A stretch of DNA of 64,000 nucleotides from Candidatus Obscuribacterales bacterium (GTDB lineage Bacteria > Cyanobacteriota > Vampirovibrionia > Obscuribacterales > Obscuribacteraceae). Both the position numbers and the translations under genes were made by a program. Each line of letters opens with the position of its first letter. Within the stretch, counting starts at the first letter, position 1. The notes under the pieces are model-generated. The model saw nothing but the letters and a program-made list of their open reading frames with translations. It was not told the DNA's origin and did no database searches. The DNA is taken from NCBI GenBank assembly GCA_019745505.1, contig JAIETE010000142.1:1-64000 (forward strand), read 5' to 3'. Positions 50,076 to 58,206 of the stretch are shown here, one piece after another.

Positions 50076-52238
50076 ATGGATGTTCAGACACTTTCACCGG
50101 ATGCAGTCAAGTCATTTGAAATTGATATCGACGGCAAACTTGTAACTGTAAAAACCGGTCGAATGGCAAAGCAGGCCTCAGGCTCAGTTGAAATTTACTG
50201 CGGCGATACCATGCTGCTGGTTACCGCAACCGAAAGCAAAAATGTGCGTGAAGGAATAGATTACTTCCCGCTTCTGGTTGACTACGAAGAAAAACTCTAT
50301 GCCGTCGGTCGTATTCCCGGCAGTTTCGGAAGACGCGAAGGTAAGGCTCCGGACAAAGCAATTTTGATCAGCCGTCTAATCGACAGACCGATCCGCCCAC
50401 TCTTTCAGGAAGGCTATCGCAACGATGTGCAAATAGTTGCTACTGTCATGTCCGCCGACCAAGACAATCCTACAGATACTTATGCAATGCTGGGAGCCTC
50501 AGTGGCACTTGGTCTTGCCGGATTGCCATTCAACGGACCGATTGGCGCCGTACGGGTCGGACGAGTCGCTGGCAAGCTGGTTGCCAATCCTACATACAGT
50601 CAGCTCGATGAATCAGATCTCGACCTGGTGGTCGCCGGAACCGAAAATTCAATCATGATGGTCGAAGCCGGTGCCAAGTTCGTCACCGAAAAGGACGTTC
50701 TTGCTGCAATCGATTACGCTCACCAGCACATCAAGCGCCAGGTGGAAGCGCAGAACAAATTCTTGCGCCAGTTGGGAATCGAGAAAAAAGCTTTCGAAGC
50801 TCCTGCTGAAATCACCGCGCTCAAAGATTTGATTCGCGAAAAGACAACCGAAAAATTGAAAGAATCGATGCAAGGCGTAACCGACAAGGCCGTGCGTGGA
50901 GCGCTAATAGACGCCGCCAAGCAGGCTGTTGTCGATGCCATCGCCGAATTGCCGGAAGAAGATGAATTGAAGACTGTTTCTTCCGGGAAAATCGCCGAAT
51001 ATTTGGAATTGTACGAAGCAGAACTGATGCGCTCGCAAGTACTTGATACCGGCAAGCGCGCAGACGGAAGACGTTGCGACGAAATTCGTCCGATCACTGT
51101 CGAGGCAGGCATTCTTCCTCGCACCCACGGTACGGGCCTCTTCACCAGAGGTACTACTCAAGTGCTTTCGATTGCTACGCTCGGCATCGCTGGTGATGCG
51201 CAAAGATTGGATTCAATCGATCCGCAAACCGAAAAGAAATACATGCACCACTACAATTTCCCCGGCTTCTCAGTCGGCGAAGTTAAGCCGATGCGCGGTC
51301 CGGGAAGAAGAGAAATCGGTCACGGTGCCCTGGCTGAGCGCGCCATCATGCCGGCACTTCCGGATCATGCCGAATTCCCCTACACACTGCGCGTAGTCTC
51401 CGAAGTCATCGAATCGAACGGTTCTACCAGTATGGCGTCTACCTGCGGTTCATCTCTCAGCCTCATGGATGCAGGTGTTCCACTGAAAGAAACCATCGGC
51501 GGAATCGCGATGGGCCTGATTCTGGAAGGCGATCGTTTCGCTATCCTTTCCGACATTCAAGGACTGGAAGACTTCCTGGGCGACATGGACTTCAAAGTCG
51601 CAGGCAGCAAGGAAGGCATTACAGCACTGCAAATGGACATCAAGATCGAAGGCATTTCGCTCGACATCATGAGAGTGGCGCTGGATCAAGCTAAACGCGG
51701 ACGTAATCACATCATCTCCAAGATGGAAGAAGTCTTGCCGAAGGCTCGCCCGGAATTGTCTAAGTGGGCGCCGCGCATCATCACCATCCATATTCACCCG
51801 GAAGATATCGGAACCGTCATTGGACCGGGCGGCAAGATGATCCGCAAGATTATCGAAGAGACCGGCGCCACCATCGACATCGAAGACGACGGCACAGTGC
51901 TCATCGGCAGCGTCGAAGCGGCCGGAGGAGAATCAGCTCGAGATAAGATTCTCAATCTGGTGAAGCGTATCGAGGTAGGACAAATCTATTGCGGTCGAGT
52001 CACTCGGATAATCCCGATGGGCTGCTTCGTCGAGCTTTTGCCCGGCAAAGAGGGCATGGTGCACATCTCTCAACTTGAGAACCGCCGGGTAGAAAAGGTC
52101 GAAGATGTTGTATCTATCGGACAGCGCGTGATCGTCAAGGTAAGAGAAATCGACGATCGCAATCGCGTCAACCTGACAATGAAGGGTGTAAGCGAAGAAG
52201 AGCGCGCTGAGTGCGAAGCCAAGAATCCAACCATCTAG
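50076..52238 (+). CDS. pnp: Polyribonucleotide nucleotidyltransferase (PNPase)
   Basis: 720 residues from ATG 50076, which has AAGGAAAAG upstream. A longer frame starting at 49998 adds 26 residues not seen in the family. Two RNase PH domains (about 20-225 and 335-545) flank an all-helical domain. A KH domain (IGPGGKMIRKIIEETG) and an S1 domain (GQIYCGRVTRIIPMGCFVEL) follow. Catalytic-site segments such as RPIRPLFQ, MGPGRREIGHGALAER and MASTCGSSLSLMDAG are intact. It degrades RNA 3-prime to 5-prime with phosphate. The 240-base leader after the rpsO terminator may hold its usual autoregulatory structure. Confidence 0.96.
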   Translation: MDVQTLSPDAVKSFEIDIDGKLVTVKTGRMAKQASGSVEIYCGDTMLLVTATESKNVREGIDYFPLLVDYEEKLYAVGRIPGSFGRREGKAPDKAILISRLIDRPIRPLFQEGYRNDVQIVATVMSADQDNPTDTYAMLGASVALGLAGLPFNGPIGAVRVGRVAGKLVANPTYSQLDESDLDLVVAGTENSIMMVEAGAKFVTEKDVLAAIDYAHQHIKRQVEAQNKFLRQLGIEKKAFEAPAEITALKDLIREKTTEKLKESMQGVTDKAVRGALIDAAKQAVVDAIAELPEEDELKTVSSGKIAEYLELYEAELMRSQVLDTGKRADGRRCDEIRPITVEAGILPRTHGTGLFTRGTTQVLSIATLGIAGDAQRLDSIDPQTEKKYMHHYNFPGFSVGEVKPMRGPGRREIGHGALAERAIMPALPDHAEFPYTLRVVSEVIESNGSTSMASTCGSSLSLMDAGVPLKETIGGIAMGLILEGDRFAILSDIQGLEDFLGDMDFKVAGSKEGITALQMDIKIEGISLDIMRVALDQAKRGRNHIISKMEEVLPKARPELSKWAPRIITIHIHPEDIGTVIGPGGKMIRKIIEETGATIDIEDDGTVLIGSVEAAGGESARDKILNLVKRIEVGQIYCGRVTRIIPMGCFVELLPGKEGMVHISQLENRRVEKVEDVVSIGQRVIVKVREIDDRNRVNLTMKGVSEEERAECEAKNPTI

Positions 52239-52260
52239 AGACCGTAAACAGAACCCGAAT

Positions 52261-53298
52261 ATGGGACCTGACGTTTCTTACCGACTACTGAAAGAGCCGG
52301 ATGCAAGTGCTAGCCGGTTCTTTCTGCCGCGAACGAATAATTTGCTTCGCGTCGTCTTCGTTATGCTCTTGGTCTGGTCCTTTCTCGGTGATTTCGTTCT
52401 AGAGACAGAGGCTCGCACCTCCAGGAGAGCCTCTGCCGGCCGTTCACGCTCGGTGGCAAGCCGAAGGTCTCAGAGAGCGCCGCGCGCGCGCACATCCGCG
52501 CGCCGCGCTGCAAGAACGAGGGGACGGCCAGTGGCTGCGCCGGCTGCGGCACATCATGGACCTTCCGCTGCCCAAATCCGTCGGCAGGAAACTTCCGGCG
52601 CTAATGATCTTGAAAAGCGCACCGCTCTCGAGCGATCTTACAGAGCATATGATCAAGGTCTGACTGAATGGCTGGCCGGTAATTACGGACAGGCCGCCAA
52701 GTATCTCAGTGAATCCTATGAGCTTTACAGCGATTTTCACGGAGCTCATGACGTACTTGATTCGATCTATTTGTATGATCTCGGCCAAGCTGCTGAGGCT
52801 GCAGGTGATGTGTCTCTGGCTAAAAACAGCTATCAGCGTTCTTTGCGCAGACGCCCGGACTTCTCGGACTGTTGCATTCGTCTGACCGCGCTCCTGACGA
52901 AGAACGGTGAAACGGCACTGGCTCTTGTATACGCGCGCAGGCTAGCCGACAAAAATCCACAAGATCCAAGGGCGCAATTTTTGCTGGCTACCATGCTGGA
53001 CAAGGCCGGCTTTATAGAAGAGGGAAAAGCAGCCAGAGAAAATTTCAATTTGCTGCTCAGAGGCGGAACGGTAGCGGCGCCGAAAAATCAAGTGGAACAA
53101 GCAGTTACAGGCACGCCTCCGGCTAAGGATAGCGGCGAGTCTGGTGGCGCAAACAAAACCGAGCCGGTCGAGAAAGTAGAAAAAGATGAATTCGATGCCG
53201 AGAACAGTGGTGCTAAAAATTCGAATTCTCAAGGCAAAGAAAATTCGACCGCCGGAGGAGCTCTTAAGAAGCCGGATTCCGAGTCTGACAGTAAATAG
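52261..53298 (+). CDS. TPR protein with signal anchor and Arg-rich segment
   Basis: 345 residues beginning 22 bases after the pnp stop, probably cotranscribed. An N-terminal hydrophobic helix (LLRVVFVMLLVWSFLGDFV, about residues 28-46) is followed by a very Arg/Ala-rich stretch (50-100). Residues 115-260 hold about four TPR units (WLAGNYGQAAKYLSESYELY). The tail (275-345) is Lys/Glu/Ser-rich and disordered. A membrane-attached scaffold is the likely role. I do not recognise the family. Association with the RNA-decay gene may be incidental. Confidence 0.7.
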   Translation: MGPDVSYRLLKEPDASASRFFLPRTNNLLRVVFVMLLVWSFLGDFVLETEARTSRRASAGRSRSVASRRSQRAPRARTSARRAARTRGRPVAAPAAAHHGPSAAQIRRQETSGANDLEKRTALERSYRAYDQGLTEWLAGNYGQAAKYLSESYELYSDFHGAHDVLDSIYLYDLGQAAEAAGDVSLAKNSYQRSLRRRPDFSDCCIRLTALLTKNGETALALVYARRLADKNPQDPRAQFLLATMLDKAGFIEEGKAARENFNLLLRGGTVAAPKNQVEQAVTGTPPAKDSGESGGANKTEPVEKVEKDEFDAENSGAKNSNSQGKENSTAGGALKKPDSESDSK

Positions 53299-53457
53299 TC
53301 GCTGCTAATCGCCAGTCAATCTTTGAATCGGAACATCATCCTGATTCTTTCTTGATGCTGGAAAAACGTTCTGACTTTCTTTTCGATTGCGCTGAATAAT
53401 CCAATCCATATCTTTTGGCGTATGTGCGATATCCTCATGAAAAGCCGGTCTTCGAAC

Positions 53458-53484
53458 AAAAATGAGGGCGCTTTCGCGCCCTCA
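53458..53484 (-). terminator. HU gene terminator
   Basis: TGAGGGCGC and GCGCCCTCA pair around a tetraloop, followed by ATTTTTG on the minus strand. It lies 32 bases after the HU stop. Confidence 0.85.
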
Positions 53485-53516
53485 TCAAAGTCTTTCAATT
53501 AAGATCTTTGGGGATC

Positions 53517-53795
53517 TTATCTGTCTACTTTTTCTTTGAATTCTTTACCAGGAGCAAAGGCCGGTACTTTCTTCGCCGGTACTTTGATCTTTTCGCCCGG
53601 TTTTTGCGGGTTGTTTGTTTCGCGAGCGTTGCGGCTTCTGCGTTCAAATGTGCCGAAACCAACGAGGGTTACGCGATTTCCGCGAGCAACTTCTTCGGTT
53701 ACAACATCGGTAAAGGCCGCCAAAAACTCTTCTACAGCTTTCTTTGTAGTCGTTGTGCGGGCGGCGATTTCTGCAGCGAGTTCTGCTTTGTTCAC
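53517..53795 (-). CDS. HU-family DNA-binding protein
   Basis: 92 residues, the typical HU length: MNKAELAAEIAARTTTTKKA, the VGFGTFERRSRNARETNNPQ arm with the intercalating Pro of NPQKPG, and a basic C-terminus. It bends DNA and compacts the nucleoid. GTG start at 53795 with a strong AGGAGGAG ribosome site. Its promoter is flanked by a perfect inverted repeat. Confidence 0.95.
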   Translation of the reverse strand: MNKAELAAEIAARTTTTKKAVEEFLAAFTDVVTEEVARGNRVTLVGFGTFERRSRNARETNNPQKPGEKIKVPAKKVPAFAPGKEFKEKVDR

Positions 53796-53857
53796 TGAGT
53801 CTCCTCCTGTGCCTATCCTGGGTCTACGAGCTAGTAATCAACTCTACGTAGAGGGCA

Positions 53858-53895
53858 AGAATACAGCACCTATCACCCATAGACAAGATAGGTGC
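53858..53895 (-). promoter_or_regulatory. HU promoter with inverted repeat
   Basis: Leftward TTGTCT (53886-53881) and TATTCT (53863-53858) are 17 bases apart. GCACCTATC (53866-53874) and GATAGGTGC (53887-53895) are perfect 9-base inverted arms on either side of the -35 box, suitable for a dimeric repressor. Confidence 0.6.
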
Positions 53896-54354
53896 GCATA
53901 AAATGTCGCACTTGATAAACGTTTTTTGCCGATTTGTTTTTCTTGTCGGATGTCGAGATGCACTTTCTAACCTCCTTTTCGGCAGTCATTCGCATAGATA
54001 TAAGGAAAGTTTTGCGCTATTTAAGTAGCTGAAGGATCCATTTTTCTTGCGCTTGATAGTCTGAAAGTGTATGCCAGGCAATGGTTTGCAGTCATTGTTC
54101 GGTTGCGGTTTCGATTTTTTTTTTGCAGGTGAAAGATAAAATCCGTTCGTCGTGCAGAAAAAAGCGCACCAATTTCGATCTTTTTGTGGCAGTGCTTTTT
54201 ATCGCTCGAAAAAAAGGTCGAAATGTTTCACTGGGCGGCAGATTCCGCAACATTAAGCAGCAAACCAGCGGCGGCATCACCAAATGGGGGGCCTTTTTGC
54301 CGCAAGTTTCGGCAAAAAGTTAGCTCAGGCTGCGTGAAATGCTAGCTAAAATGG

Positions 54355-54386
54355 GAACAACTATAATACTGATCATATAGTTGTTC
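54355..54386 (+). promoter_or_regulatory. rsfS promoter with 11-base inverted repeat
   Basis: GAACAACTATA and TATAGTTGTTC are perfect arms separated by ten bases. The rightward -10 TATAAT (54362-54367) overlaps the left arm. The start of rsfS is 37 bases downstream. A repressor bound here would block transcription, or the RNA may form a hairpin. Confidence 0.6.
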
Positions 54387-54403
54387 ATACTAGGAAATCC
54401 AAT

Positions 54404-54796
54404 TTGGGACGAAGATCCGCAAGCTCAACTGCAGTCGATTCGCGCACGGCAGCCTTTGCCGCAGCAAACGCGGCTGAAGTTAAGAAGGCAAAGGGCACTG
54501 TTGTTCTTGATGTGAGGGAAGTGACCGTTCTGGCGGAATACTTCGTCATCACGGGAGGGGATTCACCCAGTCAGGTCAAGGCGATTGTTGAGGCGGTGGA
54601 CGATAGGCTGGGACCCCTGGGTTGCAAAGCCCTTGGGATTGAAGGCAAATCGGAATCCAGGTGGGTGCTTCTTGACTATGGCGATGTTATCGTCCATGTG
54701 TTGCACGAGAAGGAAAGAGGGTATTACAAGCTAGAGCAGTTTTGGAATCAAGCTCTTATGGTTGACCGCTCCGAGTGGGAACAACAAGAAGAGTAA
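54404..54796 (+). CDS. rsfS: Ribosomal silencing factor RsfS
   Basis: 130 residues of the RsfS/Iojap family. The core runs from KKAKGTVVLDVREVTVLAEY through FVITGGDSPSQVKAIVEAVD to the signature ESRWVLLDYGDVIVHVLHEK. It binds L14 on the 50S subunit and blocks subunit joining under starvation. TTG start at 54404 with AGGAA upstream. A short low-complexity N-terminal extension of about 30 residues precedes the core. The next gene starts 74 bases later. Confidence 0.92.
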   Translation: MGRRSASSTAVDSRTAAFAAANAAEVKKAKGTVVLDVREVTVLAEYFVITGGDSPSQVKAIVEAVDDRLGPLGCKALGIEGKSESRWVLLDYGDVIVHVLHEKERGYYKLEQFWNQALMVDRSEWEQQEE

Positions 54797-54870
54797 ATGT
54801 CCAGGAAAGACGGAAGTCCGTTAGATAAGTGGTTTAGGCTGATTTAGTATCTTGGGGGTTGCGGTTACCT

Positions 54871-56028
54871 ATGAGTTTCAGGACCAGATTACAAGGGTTT
54901 GTAGAAAACCGGCAAAAAATACAAATCTGGTACGGAATGGGCTGCCATAACACGGTGACCGGAAGAGTCCTTTCGGTTGACCATGATCACATCGATGTCG
55001 AATCGTATTCACACGAAAGCGACGGGCAGATTCACATTCGCCGTATCCTCGTGCCGCTTCATCTCATCCTCCATATTGATATCACTTCGGCGGAGATGGC
55101 TGAGGAGGAAGACAATTTCTCGCTGCCTGTCGAGAAGGAGTCAAAACAGGCAGCTGCTGCACCGCAAATGTCTGTCATCGACCTGCCTGATGCACCCAGA
55201 GGCTACGGAGTCAAAGTGCTTTCGCAGCTCAACGCTTCCTATTCCAATCGCTTCTCCCGCATGGCATCGGGTCCTGGCGGCGTCTATTTCGCTTGCGACG
55301 GCAGTGTCTGGTTTGTCGACAGTTCCGGTCAGTTGACCGAATACGCGCGCATACGCGGAAACAGCACAATTTCCGGCTTGCGTTTCGATCGCAAAGGTGT
55401 TCTGTATGTCGCCACCATTCAAGGCACCGTCTACCGAATCGACCCCAATAAGTCGGGACGAATTCTTGCTCAACTGGACGGCAGTTTGACCGGCGGTGGA
55501 ACATTCTTGTCCGACCTGGCCATCGGCACTAGAGATGAGATCTACGTTTCTAATTTCCCGTCCAATACGGGCGGAATATTCAAAATCGATCGCACCGGCG
55601 AGTACGAAGTGCTGGTTGGCGGACCGGGACACGGTACTCAGGGACTTCTTCTGGACTCTGACGGATTTTTATGGTGTCTCGAGCATGCTACCGGTTCTGT
55701 CGTAAAACGCTCTCTGGATGGGCGCGAGGTCGCTCGCATTCAGGTAGCCGAGCCGGAAAGCTTCAATTTCGCAGATGGTTATGACGGCAATTTGTCCATG
55801 GACAGTCTGGGCAGAATCTATGTCACGGCAGGAAGAGCAGGCTCTGTCTTCCGCGTTAATCGCGAAGGGCGTAGCGAGACTTTCCTTGTAGGACTGGTAA
55901 ATCCAACCGGCGTGGCTTTTGGAGGCGACGGTGCCCTCTTTGTTCTGGAAGCCGGACGCTCGCGTGTACTGAGAGTAGCCGCTTTGGAAAAGGGTGACCG
56001 CGCCACATCGGCTACGGCACTCAGCTGA
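54871..56028 (+). CDS. Sm-like domain fused to an NHL/SMP-30-like beta-propeller
   Basis: 385 residues from ATG 54871; TTG 54859 would add four. Residues about 5-75 (TRLQGFVENRQKIQIWYGMG, then VTGRVLSVDHDHIDVESY) look like an Sm/Hfq-type five-stranded domain. A linker with a Gln/Ala run follows. Residues 105-370 form beta-propeller repeats of the Vgb/SMP-30/NHL type (GLRFDRKGVLYVATIQGTVY, DLAIGTRDEIYVSNF). No catalytic residues were identified. The fusion suggests RNA or protein binding plus a ligand-binding propeller. It is downstream of rsfS on the same strand. Confidence 0.7.
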   Translation: MSFRTRLQGFVENRQKIQIWYGMGCHNTVTGRVLSVDHDHIDVESYSHESDGQIHIRRILVPLHLILHIDITSAEMAEEEDNFSLPVEKESKQAAAAPQMSVIDLPDAPRGYGVKVLSQLNASYSNRFSRMASGPGGVYFACDGSVWFVDSSGQLTEYARIRGNSTISGLRFDRKGVLYVATIQGTVYRIDPNKSGRILAQLDGSLTGGGTFLSDLAIGTRDEIYVSNFPSNTGGIFKIDRTGEYEVLVGGPGHGTQGLLLDSDGFLWCLEHATGSVVKRSLDGREVARIQVAEPESFNFADGYDGNLSMDSLGRIYVTAGRAGSVFRVNREGRSETFLVGLVNPTGVAFGGDGALFVLEAGRSRVLRVAALEKGDRATSATALS

Positions 56029-56053
56029 AGCTCGAGTACGGCAGGCTTATTGC

Positions 56054-57940
56054 CTATCTGCTGCTGGAAACCAGCCCTTTGCCGGGTTGTCCTTGCGATT
56101 GTTTGTTTTGAACTTTCTCTTCTTTGTAGAGTTTGTCGATTATCGACTTGTAGTTCTTAACGACGACATTGCGCTTGATTTTCAAGGTGGCTGTCAGTTC
56201 GCCTGCTTCTACGGAAAGATCGTTGGCCAGCACATGGAAGTTGCTCACTTTCTCGTAGTCGGCAAGCGATTTGGAGCGCTCGGCAATTTCTTTCTTGAGC
56301 ATATTGACCACTTCAGGCATCTCGACGAGTTCTGCAAAACTGTTGAAATTCCATCCTTCGTCTGATGCATGTTGGGTCATCGCTTGCTCATCCAGAACAA
56401 TGAGGGCGACCAGTTGCTTGCGCTTGTCTCCGAAAACGACAGCTTGGTTGACGAACGGAACTGTCTTGAGGATTGCTTCGATCTTTTGAGGAGCGATATT
56501 CTTGCCTGACGAGTTGACGATGATGTCTTTCTTGCGGTCGGTAATTTTCAGGTAGCCGTCACCGTCGATGATACCAATGTCGCCGGTGCGGAACCAGCCA
56601 TCGACGAATGCCTCTTTAGTTGCCTCTTCCAGACCGTAATAGCCTTTGAAGATAGAGGCGCCGCGAACGAGAATTTCACCGTCATCGGCAATGATCATCT
56701 CGACGCACGGCAGAGCCGGTCCGACAGTGCCAATCTTCTTCCTGTTCATCAGATTGACGCAAGCGGGGGCTGCCGTCTCGGTCAATCCATATCCTTCAAT
56801 GGTCGTGATGCCGATAGCGTTGAAGAATTCTATGGTATGGCCGGTTGCCGGCGCTCCACCCGAAACGACAAGGCGCAGAGACGGGCAGATTCTCTCTCTC
56901 AGCTTGCGAAATACGGTCTTTTCAGCCAGCCAGTGCTTGGCTTTCAAGCCCGCTCTGGGTTTTACGCCACTGGATTCGGCATCCACCATCGCGGTGCCGA
57001 CTTTCAAAGCCCAGTCGATAAGCCGCTTAGCGTTACCCGAGGCTCCGTCGATGCCGCTTCTTACTTTGGCGTAAATCTTGTCCAATACCCGAGGTACGGT
57101 CAAGATCATGGTGGGCTTAACTTCAGCCATGTTTTTCGCCATGGTCTCAATGCCCTCTGCGTAGGCGCAGACGCCGCCCGAATAAATCCAGTAATATTCG
57201 CCGCAAACTCGCTCGAAAACGTGCGACATCGGCAAGTAAGACAGGTAGACGTCGTTTTCATCAATCGGGATAACGCTCTTGAGCTCGTCCAGAACGCTGA
57301 CGATATTTCCGTGCGTGAGAGGCACTCCCTTTGGAGTGCCGGTCGTGCCGGACGTATATATGATCGTAGCCATTTCTTCAAAGCGAATCTGTTCCATTCG
57401 CCCGCTGACAATTTCAGGATTCTTATCCAATTGGCTGAGACCTTTCTGTCTCAGCTCCTCGAGACCAATCACGAAATCAGGACTGATTTCGTTTTCAGCG
57501 AGAAATTCGCTCAGAGAACGTCCTTTGTTCAGTTGAGAAACAAGGACGATTGTCTTCAGAGCCTCTTGCTTCGAGGCCAACACCTTCTTGAGAAGCGCTT
57601 CTCCGTGGACAAAAACAACTTTGGCTCCGGAATTGTTCAAAATGAAATCGATATCCGACTGAGAGCTGGTCGGATAAATGGGTACCGTCACTGCGCCACT
57701 GGATATGGTGGCAAGGTCGGCAGCCGCCCAGAGGTGGGAGGTTTGGGAAAGAATGGCGACGCGATCGCCTGCTTCGATACCGGCGTCGATGAGTCCGGCG
57801 GCCATCTCTTTCACCAGACGGGCGAGGGCCGACCAGGTCATGGACTTGTATGGCGACTTGTTTTCCTTGTAGCGCACGGCTTCACGGTCGGAAAGCAGTT
57901 CGGCTCTTTCAAAAAATGTCGTTGCTAGGCTCTTCTTCAC
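56054..57940 (-). CDS. Long-chain acyl-CoA synthetase (AMP-forming)
   Basis: 628 residues of the FadD/AMP-dependent synthetase family. The P-loop is YTSGTTGTPKG. Further motifs are YLPMSHVFE, EGYGLTE, WFRTGDIGIIDGDGYLKITD and KNIAPQKIE. It activates fatty acids as CoA thioesters in an ATP-dependent reaction. The length and DRKKDII-type hinge fit the long-chain class (about 600). GTG start at 57940 with GAGAGG upstream. A possible ECF-type promoter element lies upstream at 57991-58016. Confidence 0.92.
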   Translation of the reverse strand: MKKSLATTFFERAELLSDREAVRYKENKSPYKSMTWSALARLVKEMAAGLIDAGIEAGDRVAILSQTSHLWAAADLATISSGAVTVPIYPTSSQSDIDFILNNSGAKVVFVHGEALLKKVLASKQEALKTIVLVSQLNKGRSLSEFLAENEISPDFVIGLEELRQKGLSQLDKNPEIVSGRMEQIRFEEMATIIYTSGTTGTPKGVPLTHGNIVSVLDELKSVIPIDENDVYLSYLPMSHVFERVCGEYYWIYSGGVCAYAEGIETMAKNMAEVKPTMILTVPRVLDKIYAKVRSGIDGASGNAKRLIDWALKVGTAMVDAESSGVKPRAGLKAKHWLAEKTVFRKLRERICPSLRLVVSGGAPATGHTIEFFNAIGITTIEGYGLTETAAPACVNLMNRKKIGTVGPALPCVEMIIADDGEILVRGASIFKGYYGLEEATKEAFVDGWFRTGDIGIIDGDGYLKITDRKKDIIVNSSGKNIAPQKIEAILKTVPFVNQAVVFGDKRKQLVALIVLDEQAMTQHASDEGWNFNSFAELVEMPEVVNMLKKEIAERSKSLADYEKVSNFHVLANDLSVEAGELTATLKIKRNVVVKNYKSIIDKLYKEEKVQNKQSQGQPGKGLVSSSR

Positions 57941-57990
57941 GGCCAGACCTCTCCATACAGCGCCCCTGGCGCGAATAGTCGAATAAGTGA

Positions 57991-58016
57991 GACGCCTATA
58001 TTTTACTGCGGGTTCC
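57991..58016 (-). promoter_or_regulatory. Possible ECF-type promoter of the acyl-CoA synthetase
   Basis: Leftward GGAAC (58016-58012) and CGTC (57994-57991) lie 17 bases apart, the general pattern of many ECF promoters. The window does encode an ECF sigma factor, but its specificity is unknown. Confidence 0.3.
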
Positions 58017-58133
58017 CAATAGGTGGACCGTTTGTGAGAAATCTATACTGATTTTGGAGGTTTTGTGAAGAGCTCTTAATCTTCTATAAGCAAACCCTGC
58101 CCGCTTTTGAAAGCTTGACCGGAATACGCTTTT

Positions 58134-58149
58134 GCACCATATATGGTGC
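58134..58149. promoter_or_regulatory. 16-base perfect palindrome
   Basis: GCACCATATATGGTGC is fully self-complementary. It sits between two leftward genes, 46 bases after the hydrolase stop and about 190 bases before the acyl-CoA synthetase start. It could be a protein-binding site. Confidence 0.5.
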
Positions 58150-58206
58150 GCCTTTCCTGCTTTTCAATGCCAATACTCACGGGCAGCCCGTTGTGGCATC
58201 CCGCAG

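Larger units (their letters stand above)
53796..54403. other. Gene-free region between HU and rsfS
   Basis: This 608-base AT-rich spacer holds the leftward HU promoter and the rightward rsfS promoter, each overlapped by an inverted repeat. Other contents are a 12-base CTCTACGTAGAG palindrome (53842-53853), a T10 run near 54115, and a TTTTTGCCG/CGGCAAAAA hairpin (54294-54318). An 80-codon frame at 54081 has low-quality sequence and no ribosome site. Confidence 0.5.

Noticed and set aside
54294-54318. Terminator at TTTTTGCCG/CGGCAAAAA
   Set aside because: On both strands the 3-prime arm ends in A, so no U-tail follows the stem.
54081-54323. 80-codon frame in the HU-rsfS gap
   Set aside because: No ribosome site, low-complexity Phe/Lys-rich start caused by a T-run, and no family pattern.
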